DNA of 64,000 nt, taken from positions 1 through 64,000 of the forward strand of contig BQIV01000015.1 in assembly GCA_021604005.1 (NCBI GenBank), written 5' to 3'. Numbering within the stretch: position 1 is the stretch's first letter; every line of letters begins with the position of its first letter. This stretch comes from Nitrospirales bacterium (GTDB taxonomy: Bacteria; Nitrospirota; Nitrospiria; Nitrospirales; UBA8639). Both the position numbers and the translations under genes were made by a program. Under the pieces are notes generated by a model, which saw only the letters and a list, made by a program, of their open reading frames with translations, was not told where the DNA came from and did not search any database. Shown here in pieces: positions 8,901 to 18,659 of the stretch.

Positions 8901-9342
8901 CCACCTTGGACAGGTGCTTTATACCGGAAAGGACTTTATCATTATTGATTTTGAAGGTGAGCCCGCTCGCGCCTTGAGCGTTCGACGGCTCAAGGAATCA
9001 CCGCTTCGGGATGTCGCGGGTATGTTGCGTTCATTTCACTACGCAGCCTACTCCAGCCTGGTCGGTCAAGTTGCGGGCGTACGGCCGGAAGATTTTCCCG
9101 CTCTCGAACCGTGGGCAAGATTTTGGCAACGTTGGGTCAGCGCCACATACCTGAACGCCTACCTCGATGTCACAAGCGACGCGCACTTTCTTCCTCAGAA
9201 TACGGATGATCTGTTTGTTCTCTTAGACGCCTATATTATCCAGAAAGCCATCTATGAACTTGGGTATGAACTCAATAACCGTCCGGATTGGGTTGGCATT
9301 CCATTGGACGGCATTCAACAAATACTTGCGGTCGATTCATGA
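5989..9342 (+). CDS. treS: Trehalose synthase / maltokinase fusion (TreS-Mak)
   Basis: Bifunctional enzyme of the GlgE pathway: the amino-terminal GH13 domain interconverts trehalose and maltose, and the carboxy-terminal kinase phosphorylates maltose with ATP to maltose 1-phosphate. In the 1117-residue protein the TreS half (about 1-560) shows the nucleophile D213 in GLRLDAV, acid/base E255 in LLAEANQW and transition-state D321 in RNHDE. The kinase half (about 590-1117) has the phosphotransferase motif HGDYHLGQ (968-975) and the metal motif IDFEGEP about 15 residues later. The start ATG follows GGGGAGGCACG. The next gene encodes GlgE, 103 bases on, which would consume the maltose 1-phosphate. 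Cytoplasmic; a role in osmoprotection or carbon storage is inferred. Confidence 0.95.
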   Translation: MADKGKNVETREHDPQWYKDAIIYELHVRAFHDSNTDGVGDFRGLTEKLDYLQDLGVTTIWLLPFCPSPLRDDGYDIADFTNIHPSYGTRRDFRAFVREAHRRGLRVITELVVNHTSDQHPWFQRARHAAPGSKWRNFYVWSNTVEKYKDTRIIFKDTEHSNWSWDPVANAYYWHRFFAHQPDLNYDNPDVQRAIFDVLDFWLEMGVDGLRLDAVPYLYEREGTNCENLPETHAYLKKLRKHVDKKFADRMLLAEANQWPEDAAAYFGKGDECHMNFHFPLMPRLFMAMQMEDRFPIIDILEQTPDIPDNCQWALFLRNHDELTLEMVTDEERDYMYRMFAHDNKARINLGIRRRLSPLLGNDRKKIELMYSLLFSMPGTPVIYYGEEIGMGDNYYLGDRNGVRTPMQWNADRNAGFSRANPQKLYLPIIIDPEYHYEAINVELQQNNAQSLLWWMKRMLSIRKQFKVFGQGTIQFFHPANRKVLVYLRQFNDELVLIAANLSRYAQCVELDLSKYKGMIPTSIFGQTPFPPIGELPYFLTLSGHTFYWFQLQAPTSDAIRISTEGPREIPALTTTRDWDHLPTSRDKLRLEAILPEYLRRCRWFGGKARIIQHVDIVETVSMPNENPLAILCLIRVEYTEGESDTYCFPLRYISHEEAKHLVDTPALVADLTIRQKGQEERQGMLCDAIYTSAFLSHVLESMTRGRRYNGPLGDFSAGSVRAFRRQLTAQRPHLIPTLLRGEQSNSSIAYGNDFILKIFRRMDVGVNPDWEIGQFLTQKGFSHIAPVAGQLEYQRDNGDTMTLGILQQYIMNEGDAWRYTLDELSRYYETASTHPTAMTSSLIPQAPLSTLFQEPIPPLAQEFIGPYLEEVRLLGLRTGELHLALGSDANDPNFSPEPFTDFYRRSLYQSMVGLTNQNLPLLRQRIKTLSEPIQTTAKAFLSMESMLRKRFQPIRDRKIKAMRIRCHGDYHLGQVLYTGKDFIIIDFEGEPARALSVRRLKESPLRDVAGMLRSFHYAAYSSLVGQVAGVRPEDFPALEPWARFWQRWVSATYLNAYLDVTSDAHFLPQNTDDLFVLLDAYIIQKAIYELGYELNNRPDWVGIPLDGIQQILAVDS

Positions 9343-9445
9343 CGATGGTCATTCAGCGCTCACGACACGTTGAAATGCCATTGCGGTGCAATTATCACCT
9401 GGAGTATCCACATTTGAAACCTTTTCGTATTCCGAAGGAGTATTT

Positions 9446-11398
9446 ATGAACAAACTCCCCAAAACGCTACACCCGATCATCATTGAATACGTCAGACCTG
9501 AACTGGATGGCGGACGATATCCTGTCAAGCGTATCGTTGGCGACACACTGGAAGTGACAGCCGATATTTTTAAAGAAGGGCATGATACCTTGGCCGCTCG
9601 ACTCCGCTACAAAACCCCGGAACACAAGGATTGGACGGAAGTGACGATGCACCATGTCGACAATGATCAATGGGCCGGCTCATTCGTTCTTTCAGAAAAC
9701 ACACGATATACATATTCCGTCGGCGCCTACGTTCAACAGTATGAAACATGGCGGCGGGAACTTCAAAAAAAACACGGAGCCGTCTCAGACCTGTCGAGCG
9801 AACTCTTGGAGGGGAAAGCACACATCACTCACGCCATGACACGCGCCAAAGGTGAGGGGAAAGCGCAACTCAAACAGTGGCTTCAACAGTTTGCGTCCGC
9901 CCCAGACCAGGAACGCCAAATTACGATTGCACTGGATTCGGCATTAGCTGCGCTGGTTGCGGAACATGAAGTCCGGTTTGCCTGGACCACCTATGCACAT
10001 TCCTTAGAAGTCGTGGTGGACCGTCGACGTGCATGCTACGGGGCCTGGTACGAGATTTTCCCAAGATCCGAAGGCACGGAAGACGGCAAAGGCGGAACCT
10101 TTCGGGATTGCGAAGCACGGTTGCCTGTCATTCGGGATATGGGATTCGATGTGCTTTACCTTACGCCCATTCATCCGATAGGAGAAACCAATCGGAAGGG
10201 CCGCAACAATAGCCTCAAGGCCGAATCCGGAGATCCCGGCAGCCCCTGGGCTATTGGAAGCAAGCATGGAGGACATGATGCGGTAGAGCCGGCCTTGGGA
10301 ACTATGGAAGATTTTGCTCACTTTCAAGCCGCGGTGCAAAAACACGATATGGAGATCGCATTAGACTTCGCAATCAATGCAACTCCCGATCATCCCTACG
10401 TGAAAGAACATCCCGAGTGGTTTAAACAACGTCCCGATGGGTCAATCAAATATGCAGAAAATCCTCCCAAAAAATATGAAGATATTTATGCATTGGACTT
10501 TTACTCCGATGCATGGCAAGACATCTGGCAGGAAATGAAACGCATACTGTTATTTTGGATCAATCAGGGCGTCAAAATCTTTCGCGTCGACAATCCCCAT
10601 ACCAAGCCCGTCATCTTTTGGGAATGGCTGATTCGTGACATTCAAACCGCACACCCCGATGTCCTATTCCTGGCAGAAGCTTTCACACGACCGAAAATGA
10701 TGCGCGTCTTAGCCAAGGCCGGCTACACGCAATCGTACACCTATTTCACCTGGCGCAACACCAAAGAAGACATAATCGAATATATGACAGAATTAACGCA
10801 GACCGCGATGTATGACTATTTCCGTCCAAACTTTTTTGCCAATACCCCGGACATTCTTCCGGAAATACTCCAGCAAGGCGGACGTCCCGCATTTAAATTC
10901 CGGTTCGTACTCGCGGCGACGCTGTCTCCGACCTATGGCATCTATAATGGATATGAACTCTGTGAAAATCGAGCTATCCCAGCAACCGAAGAATATCTGG
11001 ACTCCGAAAAATATGAAATCCGGCATTGGGATTGGGATCGTCCAGGAAACATTCGCGACTATATCACTCACATCAACCGCATTAGACGTGAGCACCCGGC
11101 GCTACAGACATTGGGAAACATTCACTTCTATTCTGCGGATAACGAGCAGGTACTGTTCTATGGAAAAATGACTGACGATAAAGCGGATAGACTCCTGATC
11201 GCCGTAAATATGGACCCGTATACCGTCCAAGAAGCCAAACTGACCATTCCACTTGCTGATCTAGGAATTGGTGAACGCGAACCCTATCGCATGCACGAAC
11301 TGATTCAGGATTATCGGCATGAGGTCGTAGGCGACGAATACATCATTCGCTTGGATCCCAATACCGAACCCGCCGCAATCTTTGTTGTTCAACAGTGA
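9446..11398 (+). CDS. glgE: Alpha-1,4-glucan:maltose-1-phosphate maltosyltransferase GlgE
   Basis: GH13 enzyme that transfers maltosyl units from maltose 1-phosphate to the non-reducing end of alpha-1,4-glucan. The 650-residue protein has an amino-terminal beta domain carrying a family-typical insertion, then the catalytic barrel with the nucleophile D382 in FRVDNPHTKP and acid/base E411 in LAEAFTRP, and a closing beta domain. Length and order agree with characterised GlgE enzymes. The start at 9446 is chosen because GAAGGAG lies six bases before it; an in-frame GTG at 9386 has no ribosome site. It follows the TreS-Mak fusion, so the pair supplies trehalose-to-glucan flux. No branching enzyme GlgB or TreY/TreZ is in this window. 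Confidence 0.96.
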   Translation: MNKLPKTLHPIIIEYVRPELDGGRYPVKRIVGDTLEVTADIFKEGHDTLAARLRYKTPEHKDWTEVTMHHVDNDQWAGSFVLSENTRYTYSVGAYVQQYETWRRELQKKHGAVSDLSSELLEGKAHITHAMTRAKGEGKAQLKQWLQQFASAPDQERQITIALDSALAALVAEHEVRFAWTTYAHSLEVVVDRRRACYGAWYEIFPRSEGTEDGKGGTFRDCEARLPVIRDMGFDVLYLTPIHPIGETNRKGRNNSLKAESGDPGSPWAIGSKHGGHDAVEPALGTMEDFAHFQAAVQKHDMEIALDFAINATPDHPYVKEHPEWFKQRPDGSIKYAENPPKKYEDIYALDFYSDAWQDIWQEMKRILLFWINQGVKIFRVDNPHTKPVIFWEWLIRDIQTAHPDVLFLAEAFTRPKMMRVLAKAGYTQSYTYFTWRNTKEDIIEYMTELTQTAMYDYFRPNFFANTPDILPEILQQGGRPAFKFRFVLAATLSPTYGIYNGYELCENRAIPATEEYLDSEKYEIRHWDWDRPGNIRDYITHINRIRREHPALQTLGNIHFYSADNEQVLFYGKMTDDKADRLLIAVNMDPYTVQEAKLTIPLADLGIGEREPYRMHELIQDYRHEVVGDEYIIRLDPNTEPAAIFVVQQ

Positions 11399-11448
11399 AC
11401 ACGGAAGGCGTATCCCTAGCCAACAATAGGCAGGAAGAAATCACCGTA

Positions 11449-12336
11449 CTACTCGACAGGCACGACATCAACCGCGACGGCTACGGTATGCTCTCCCCCG
11501 CCAACCATGAACCCGTTAATCGGACTGACATCGCCATAATCACGTCCCCAGGCAAGCGTAATATGTTCATCTCCGGGAATCATATTATTGGTGGGGTCAA
11601 AATCAATCCAGCCATACCCCGGACACCAGACGGAGATCCAGGCATGCGAGGCATCCGCCCCGGCTAATTTTTCTTTCCCTTCTGGCGGGTGGGTTAACAA
11701 ATACCCGCTAATATACCGGGCCGACAGCCCAAGACTTCTCAGCAAGGCAATTTCTACATGCGCAAAGTCCTGACACACGCCACGTTTCGTTTCCAACACC
11801 TCATCAACCGGAGTCGACACATCGGTCACACCTCCTTCATAACGAAACTCCTGAAAGATTCGAGTCGTTAACTCCATGACGGCCGCAAGCAAGGGACGTC
11901 CGTAAGGAAAACACTGCTGCGCATAGTCATAGGCAGCATCATTGCTAATTACGTACGGAGAGTTATAGAGAAACTGGAGCGCGTCGTGTGTGTCCGGATC
12001 ATGCAAGGACTGCAAGTCATGTACGACTTGCTCCCACGGTGGACTCCGGTCCAAGAGAATGGCCTCAATCGAACGCACCTCGATTCGTGAACTGGCAGAT
12101 ACGACAAGTTGAGCATGCGGTTCTTGAATCGTGAGATACATCATTGGATTTCCGTAATAATCCATACCTTCGGTACGAACAGAGGGTGAAGGCTCTACCA
12201 AAACCGTGGAGTGGAGGGCATGCTGACGTGGATGCACTCGTGGAAGCAAACGTAGAATATGATGAGAAATTGCGACAGGGTTCGTGTACGTAAACGTGGT
12301 CCTGTGACTAACCTGATACATGACCATGGGGCTCAT
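11449..12336 (-). CDS. Transglutaminase-like cysteine peptidase/transferase
   Basis: Member of the bacterial transglutaminase-like family (295 residues) with an amino-terminal beta domain (YQVSHRTTFTY, LRLLPR) and a papain-like core. The catalytic triad is visible: C188 in GVCQDFAH, H231 in DASHAW and an Asp at about 245-247 in WIDFDPT. There is no signal peptide, so it is probably cytoplasmic. It follows the fused ATP-grasp/alpha-E gene on the same strand with a 12-base gap and is surely co-transcribed. This association is widespread in bacteria, where comparative genomics suggests peptide synthesis or modification; the substrate is unknown. Confidence 0.9.
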   Translation of the reverse strand: MSPMVMYQVSHRTTFTYTNPVAISHHILRLLPRVHPRQHALHSTVLVEPSPSVRTEGMDYYGNPMMYLTIQEPHAQLVVSASSRIEVRSIEAILLDRSPPWEQVVHDLQSLHDPDTHDALQFLYNSPYVISNDAAYDYAQQCFPYGRPLLAAVMELTTRIFQEFRYEGGVTDVSTPVDEVLETKRGVCQDFAHVEIALLRSLGLSARYISGYLLTHPPEGKEKLAGADASHAWISVWCPGYGWIDFDPTNNMIPGDEHITLAWGRDYGDVSPINGFMVGGGEHTVAVAVDVVPVE

Positions 12337-12348
12337 TGATAAACGTCT

Positions 12349-14904
12349 CTACACGCGTTTCGGCATAGAATGATTAAAATACAGGTGCATCACTTCATCG
12401 GATATTTTCTGAACGCCCTGCTCAAGCTGTCGAATCAGCCGTTCGAGATGTGAGCGGACACCGCTTTTTTCATTCATCGCCGATAACCGCACCATATCAG
12501 CCAAACGGAGTTCGGTGCATAAACGAGTGCTCGTCTGCAGGGCCGGAGGCAATCTGGCTTGAGAACGATCATGGGGCAACATTTCCATATGCGTCTCAAA
12601 CGTCACTAATTGAAAAATCACGGATCGCGGATTGGTTTCATCAGCCAGCAGCAAATCCAACACCGCCCCAAGATTGGCTTCCGACTTATAGCGTGTCCGA
12701 TAGGTGATATAACTATCGGCCAACTCCAGGAGAAGATTCAACGCACCGGTCGCCTCAGGGCTGCCACGAGTCGTGAGATGACGTACGAGTTTGGACAGGT
12801 GACGTACCCGTTCCAATCGCCGCCCCATCTCTAAAAACCTCCAGGCATAACTTCTGGTCATATTCTCCATGACCATGCCATTCAATGCCGCAAGATGTTG
12901 GATCATTCGACTCAGCAAACGGATTGTATCGTCGATGCTCTGTCCCTTCGTTCGTCTCCACTCCTGGGGAACATTGGCTAACTCCATAAGAATTTTCCAG
13001 GTATCGGTCGAGAGACGTTCGCGAACGCGATCTGCCGTTAATCGAACATTCATGAGAATTTTGGCGAGCCCATCCGGAGAATCAGGGTCAAACAATATGG
13101 TTCGGAGTTCGCGTTCGACCGCCCGCGCACCGCCAATCAGTACACGTCGAGCACGCCGTTGCGCGAGATGCTCCTGCACGACAAGCAACGAGACGAGCCG
13201 ATGCAGCATTTCGGGATCGGCGCCAAGTTCCGACGCACCACTCAACCGTTCCACGAAACTGCGCAGGACTCTGATTGCCCCCTCCGCACGTTCTAGATAT
13301 CGACCAAACCAGAAAAAGTTATCGGCCGTACGACTGGGTAAATCGCGACCGCCTCGACGAAGATGCAGTGTGTGCGGAACATGCGGAATAATATTGGGAA
13401 CATGTTCGTGCCGCTCCCGCAATATCCAGGTATCTTTGCTGAAATCTCCAGGCTCGTGCCAATGCCCACGCGGGTCGGACTGGACAGACACACGCGTGAG
13501 ACCACCAGGCATCACCGTATAGCCATGCGGCGATGCCGTGATATACATACGCAACGTCATCGGTACCGGCTTGAGTGACTCTTGGTTGGACCAGAACGGT
13601 GCGGTTGATGGTGAGACAATCTCTCTGCCGACATATTCGTGGCCACGCCGAATGATAGCCCGGCGTAACTGTTCTTTCGATTGTTGGGAAAGATCAGTGC
13701 CAAAGGAACTGATGTGACGTTGGGGAGCCGTACTGGGTGAGGACAGCACCCGTCGGATCATGAGTTCATCAAGTCTGTCCAACACGAGTGACTGTTCGTT
13801 GGGCTGTCCACACCACCAGGTTGCCACACTCGGAATTTTCAATCCTTCATGAAAGAAATATTGACAGACTCCGGGAAGAAAACTGAGGAGCACTTCACTA
13901 TCGACAAGTCCGCTGCCTAAGGCATTGACCATTGTGACTTGTCCGGCACGAATCGCTTGCATCAGCCCTGGCACACCAGACACTGATTCGGTATTTAATT
14001 CCAATGGATCGCACAAATCGGAATAAATCCGGCGCAATACCAAATCAACTGGCTTCAACCCTTCGACCGTCTTGAGGAACAGCCGATTATCGCGCACGGT
14101 GAGATCAGCCCCCTCGACCACAGGATACCCAAGCGCGCGCGCAAGATAGGCATGTTCAAAATAGGTAGCATTTTGTGGCCCCGGCGAAAGAACCACGGCC
14201 AAGGGATCATCATGTTGAGCAAACTGCAAGACATGATCACTGAATGTCTGGAAAAAAGCGGAGAGTTGCTGCACGGGAGTCTGCGTAAACACATTGGGCA
14301 ACGCCCGGGAGACAATCGTACGATTTTCTAGGGCAAATCCCGCTCCCGTCGGCGCTTCCGTTCGATCTCTCAAGACCCACCATTGGCCGTCCGGCGATCG
14401 AGCCAGATCCACCGCAAGAAAGTGCAGATAGGTTCCGCCTTGTACCGGAATCCCATGGCACGGTCTGAGAAATTGAGGGTTTCCAAACACCACAGCCGGT
14501 GGAAGTGTTCCATTTTTTATTAACTGCTGTGGGCCATACAAATCATTGAGGATATGGTTGAGTAAATGCGCACGTTGAATAAGCCCTGCCTCAAGTTGCC
14601 GCCATTCTGCCTGACTAATCAGTAACGGAAAGAGATCAAGTTGCCAGGGCCTCGCGGCCTGTTGATTATCCTGACGAGCCAGATAGGTCATCCTATCATC
14701 GTGGAGCATACGTGCAGCTGTTTCATGGGCGTGACGGCGGGCATCCTGGGTTAATCCACTAAACGTATTGAGAAGTCCGTGCCAATGTGGACGAACGGAA
14801 CCATCCGAAGACACCAGCTCATCAAATGTGCCATCTTTTGGGGGATAGATGATGGGGGATCCCTGTGAGTCGGGTGATTGATCGCGCGAATACAACGTAC
14901 TCAT
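12349..14904 (-). CDS. Fused circularly permuted ATP-grasp and alpha-E domain protein
   Basis: An 851-residue fusion. Residues 1 to about 500 are a circularly permuted ATP-grasp domain (DUF404/DUF407 type) with motifs such as WVLRDRTEAPTGAG, LALGSGLVDS-like and GGLTRVSV. From about residue 530 an alpha-E domain begins at the hallmark LPSRTADNFFWFGRYLERAE. ATP-grasp enzymes form amide bonds via acyl phosphates; the substrate here is unknown, and alpha-E is an all-helical domain of unknown role. The same two domains occur as separate genes at 18660 and 20117. It is the first gene of a pair with the transglutaminase-like gene downstream. No clear ribosome site precedes the ATG. Confidence 0.92.
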   Translation of the reverse strand: MSTLYSRDQSPDSQGSPIIYPPKDGTFDELVSSDGSVRPHWHGLLNTFSGLTQDARRHAHETAARMLHDDRMTYLARQDNQQAARPWQLDLFPLLISQAEWRQLEAGLIQRAHLLNHILNDLYGPQQLIKNGTLPPAVVFGNPQFLRPCHGIPVQGGTYLHFLAVDLARSPDGQWWVLRDRTEAPTGAGFALENRTIVSRALPNVFTQTPVQQLSAFFQTFSDHVLQFAQHDDPLAVVLSPGPQNATYFEHAYLARALGYPVVEGADLTVRDNRLFLKTVEGLKPVDLVLRRIYSDLCDPLELNTESVSGVPGLMQAIRAGQVTMVNALGSGLVDSEVLLSFLPGVCQYFFHEGLKIPSVATWWCGQPNEQSLVLDRLDELMIRRVLSSPSTAPQRHISSFGTDLSQQSKEQLRRAIIRRGHEYVGREIVSPSTAPFWSNQESLKPVPMTLRMYITASPHGYTVMPGGLTRVSVQSDPRGHWHEPGDFSKDTWILRERHEHVPNIIPHVPHTLHLRRGGRDLPSRTADNFFWFGRYLERAEGAIRVLRSFVERLSGASELGADPEMLHRLVSLLVVQEHLAQRRARRVLIGGARAVERELRTILFDPDSPDGLAKILMNVRLTADRVRERLSTDTWKILMELANVPQEWRRTKGQSIDDTIRLLSRMIQHLAALNGMVMENMTRSYAWRFLEMGRRLERVRHLSKLVRHLTTRGSPEATGALNLLLELADSYITYRTRYKSEANLGAVLDLLLADETNPRSVIFQLVTFETHMEMLPHDRSQARLPPALQTSTRLCTELRLADMVRLSAMNEKSGVRSHLERLIRQLEQGVQKISDEVMHLYFNHSMPKRV

Positions 14905-14992
14905 TGTTGCTTATAACGATATGATGAAAGGTCGACGGTTTGGCATACGGCCTCTTCCTGATACACAATCGTCTCGTTGGATATCCTGAGGT

Positions 14993-17900
14993 TCACCATC
15001 GAAGATCAAGGGTATACGGAAACTCTGGACGCGATTCATCAACCGGTTCCTCGTATTCCCCTCCTGTGTGACCAAACGGAAAGAATCTTGCCAATCGGCG
15101 ACTTTCCGCTTCATAGGCATTCACGGGAAACTGTTCGAAGTTTCGTCCTCCGGGATGTGCGACATGGTAGGTACAGCCGGCTACGGCCCGTTTCGACCAA
15201 CGGTCGTACACATCAAAAACCAGAGGGGAATGAATACCAATCGTGGGGTGCAGACTCGCTGCTGGTTTCCACGCTCGATATCGGACACCACCCACGGCTT
15301 CGCCTTGGCGTTCAGTAGAGATCAGTGGCACGCGCCGACCATTGCAGGTTACCACATAGCGATTGTCGGTCAAACCGGACAGTGTGACCTGCAAACGTTC
15401 AACGGATGAATCGACATGACGGACCGTGCCGCCAACCGCGCCTTCTTCTCCCATCACATGCCAAGGTTCGAGGGCGTGCCGCAATTCAAGCCCGACACTC
15501 CCGAAGACAATGGATCCATAAAGCGGAAACCGAAATTCAACATGTGGAGCAAACCATTCAGCCTGGAGTTCATACCCAGCATGGTTCATATCTGCCACAA
15601 CATCGCGCAAATCTTGTTCAATGAAATATGGCAACATAAAACGATCATGTAACTGCGTGCCCCATCGTACCAATTCGCCATCGTCCGGATGTTTCCAAAA
15701 GCGCGCGATGAGTGCCAACAGTAACAGCTGTTGCACAAGACTCATGCGTTCATGCGGAGGCATTTCAAACCCGCGAAATTCCACAAGCCCTAAACGCCCG
15801 GTCGGCCCATCCGGAGAATAGAGTTTATCGATACAAATCTCAGTACGATGGGTATTCCCGCTCACATCAATCAACAGGTTTCGGAAAATCCGGTCGACAA
15901 GCCATGGCGGCGTAGGCATATCGTTCTGAGATTTCGACAATTGTTTGAACCCTAACTCCAATTCGTACAATGAATCATGCCGTGCTTCATCAATGCGAGG
16001 GGCTTGACTCGTTGGGCCAATAAATAACCCGGAAAATAAATATGACAACACGGGATGGCGCTGCCAATACGCAATAAGACTTCTCAGAAGATCTGGCCGT
16101 CGAAGAAATGGACTATCCGCAGGTGTTTCGCCTCCAAAGACTACGTGATTGCCACCACCGGTTCCGGTGTGACGTCCATCCAGCATAAACTTTTCTGTTC
16201 CCAAACGGCTTAGCCGAGCCTCTTCGTAAATACCTGTGGTGATCGCGATCATTTCTTCCCACGTTCTGGCAGGATGGATATTTACCTCCAGCACGCCAGG
16301 GTCCGGCGTAATTTTCAAAACACTAATTCGTGGGTCATACGGAGGCGTATAGCCTTCGAGATACACTCGCCGATTGAGTTCACGCGCCGTATCTTCAACG
16401 GCGGCCACCAGGTCCAGATAATCTTCAACCGTTTCTACCGGCGGCATAAACACATACAGATGATGATCGCGGACTTCAACCGTCAAAGACGCCCGAACGA
16501 TCCGTTCTTCCCCCTCGCCACTGACCTGACCGACCAACCGCTGAGAGTCAACAGTACGTTCCTGTTGTCCTCGACGTGTGCGCTGAAAGCGTTGGCGGCG
16601 CTCAGAAGGATTTGTGAGCGCTTCGCGAGGCTCAAACGGATCGGCGGCAATGATATACGGATACTCATTCGGGGCAAGTGGTGGAAGTGATGGTAACGGT
16701 AAACGAAACCCTATGGGTGAATCCCCAGGTACTAAAAAAAGATGATCAGTTCGTGTTGACCAAGACTCGCTATACCAGCGTCGGCCTTGATCTTTGGTGT
16801 TCCATCGTTGCAGGGGTAGGACATACCCAGCCGGGTGCCCTAACCCTCGTTCAAACACCTTGGCTAAACGGTGACGAGCCATCGGATCCTCAAGATTGTT
16901 CGAGGCTGGATCAAGACTTTCAGGAAGCTTGCGTTCCTGAGAGAGAAAATGCCATGGATCCTCATACACGGTTTGAACGGCCGTCGAGTCAACCTCTACA
17001 CGTTCAGCAATTCCTTTGATGAATACATGCGCATCGTTCATTGACAAACTGTTATCCTCAGATCTCCCTCCAAGCAGTTGATCCTGCTGCCAGAGCGGGT
17101 GGCCATCATTCCGCCAATACAGTGACAGAGCCCATCGAGGCAGTTGTTCGCCCGGATACCATTTCCCCTGTCCAAAGTGCAGCAACCCCTGAGGAGCAAA
17201 TCGCTGACGAAGCCGATGCAGCAAATCAACGGCAAGCTTGCGTTTGGTCGGACCAACAGCCTCGGTATTCCATTCAGAAGCATCGGGACAATCAAGAGAC
17301 ACGAATGTTGGTTCTCCACCGATGGTCACGCGAACATCCTGATCGTGTAATTCTTTATCCAACTTTTGGCCGAAGCAATCAATGTCACGCCATTGCGCAT
17401 CCGTATAGGGTTTTGTCACTCGTGGAGTTTCCACAATACGATGAACCGACATATCAAAAGCAAAATCCGTTTGGCACGGATCCATTGTGCCGCTGATAGG
17501 AGCTGCCGTCGTCGGATGCGGTGTCGCAGCCAGCGGAATATGCCCTTCGCCAGCCAACAGACCAGACGTGGGATCCATGCCGACCCATCCCGCTCCCGGA
17601 AGATAGGCTTCGACCCAAGCATGCAAATCTGTAAAATCGCGTGAAGGACCAGAAGGGCCATCCAATGAAGGCTGATCCGCCACTAATTGAATGAGATAGC
17701 CAGAGACAAAACGACTGGCAATGCCCAGATTTCGAAGAATTTGGACCAGTAGCCACCCCGTATCACGGCACGATCCTTTGGCCAAACTGAGAGTCTCTTC
17801 TGGAGTTTGCACGCCCGCTTCCATGCGAACCACATACTCAATCTGTTGTTTCAGGCCTTGATTCAGGTTCACCAAAAATGGCACGGTGGGATCATGCTGC

Positions 17901-18310
17901 GGGTACTGAAAACTCTTCAACCACGATTGCAGGTGAGGACCTGGCGTCTCCGTCGCCAAATACGGACGAAGATCGTGCCTTAGCAATGGATCATAGGAAA
18001 ACGGCAAGGTCTCGGCATCGGGTTCAAGGAAGAAATCAAACGGATTGTGAACCACCATATCCACCACAAGATCCACTTCAAGATGGAATTCCGTGATCTT
18101 ATCTGGAAACACGACGCGTGCAAGATAATTTCCATGTGGATCTTGTTGCCAATTCAGAAAATAGCCTTCAGGACTAAGCTGCAAAGAATAACTCAAAACC
18201 GGCGTGCGACTATGCGGAGCCGGCCGGAGTCGAATGACTTGCGGACCCATCTGAATTGGACGGTCGTATTGATAATGAGTCTGGTGATTGAGCGCAACGT
18301 GCAATGCCAT
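14993..18310 (-). CDS. Transglutaminase-like domain fused to DUF2126
   Basis: A 1105-residue protein. The first 300 residues form a transglutaminase-like domain with C181 in GSCRD, H230 in DLHAWVEAY and an Asp near 246 in GMDPT, so the triad is intact. The remainder (about 310-1105) is the large DUF2126 region, with motifs VTIGGEPTFVS, GQGKWYPGEQLPRWA, TGGGNHVVFGG and VEFRGFEMPPH; its biochemistry is unknown. Such fusions commonly accompany circularly permuted ATP-grasp and alpha-E proteins. It is 88 bases upstream of the fused ATP-grasp/alpha-E gene on the same strand, so all three minus-strand genes may form one transcript starting in the divergent region before 18660. Confidence 0.93.
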   Translation of the reverse strand: MALHVALNHQTHYQYDRPIQMGPQVIRLRPAPHSRTPVLSYSLQLSPEGYFLNWQQDPHGNYLARVVFPDKITEFHLEVDLVVDMVVHNPFDFFLEPDAETLPFSYDPLLRHDLRPYLATETPGPHLQSWLKSFQYPQHDPTVPFLVNLNQGLKQQIEYVVRMEAGVQTPEETLSLAKGSCRDTGWLLVQILRNLGIASRFVSGYLIQLVADQPSLDGPSGPSRDFTDLHAWVEAYLPGAGWVGMDPTSGLLAGEGHIPLAATPHPTTAAPISGTMDPCQTDFAFDMSVHRIVETPRVTKPYTDAQWRDIDCFGQKLDKELHDQDVRVTIGGEPTFVSLDCPDASEWNTEAVGPTKRKLAVDLLHRLRQRFAPQGLLHFGQGKWYPGEQLPRWALSLYWRNDGHPLWQQDQLLGGRSEDNSLSMNDAHVFIKGIAERVEVDSTAVQTVYEDPWHFLSQERKLPESLDPASNNLEDPMARHRLAKVFERGLGHPAGYVLPLQRWNTKDQGRRWYSESWSTRTDHLFLVPGDSPIGFRLPLPSLPPLAPNEYPYIIAADPFEPREALTNPSERRQRFQRTRRGQQERTVDSQRLVGQVSGEGEERIVRASLTVEVRDHHLYVFMPPVETVEDYLDLVAAVEDTARELNRRVYLEGYTPPYDPRISVLKITPDPGVLEVNIHPARTWEEMIAITTGIYEEARLSRLGTEKFMLDGRHTGTGGGNHVVFGGETPADSPFLRRPDLLRSLIAYWQRHPVLSYLFSGLFIGPTSQAPRIDEARHDSLYELELGFKQLSKSQNDMPTPPWLVDRIFRNLLIDVSGNTHRTEICIDKLYSPDGPTGRLGLVEFRGFEMPPHERMSLVQQLLLLALIARFWKHPDDGELVRWGTQLHDRFMLPYFIEQDLRDVVADMNHAGYELQAEWFAPHVEFRFPLYGSIVFGSVGLELRHALEPWHVMGEEGAVGGTVRHVDSSVERLQVTLSGLTDNRYVVTCNGRRVPLISTERQGEAVGGVRYRAWKPAASLHPTIGIHSPLVFDVYDRWSKRAVAGCTYHVAHPGGRNFEQFPVNAYEAESRRLARFFPFGHTGGEYEEPVDESRPEFPYTLDLRW

Positions 18311-18659
18311 ACGAATCTCGTCCTATACAGCAGTCTTGTGTGAACACATGGCGGGACCACAACAACAAGACAACATATCCACCATGAATATCCACATTAC
18401 CAGAAATCCCAATCTCATCCTAGCCTGTAACTCAAGACTGTTCATCGCATGAAATTCAATCATGACGATAGACATGCTACGTTCGGCGGCTTTGATTGAA
18501 CAGATGATTAATGTACACTGACGGAGGAAGTCACCGGCCACATGTCGCGGACCGGGACGGTCTTTCCTGACAAAGCAGGGATCACATATGGGCATGTCGA
18601 CAGCACAACTACATAATGAGACGTAGAAAGTATGTCCATAACATGAACAGGTAGGTACC
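18311..18659. other. Divergent intergenic region between two ATP-grasp/transglutaminase gene groups
   Basis: About 350 bases that must hold promoters for the minus-strand group (from 18310) and the plus-strand pair (from 18660). The only symmetric element I noted is TGTGT-GA-ACACA (18337-18348), close to the minus-strand start. No clear -35/-10 pairs were seen. Confidence 0.45.
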
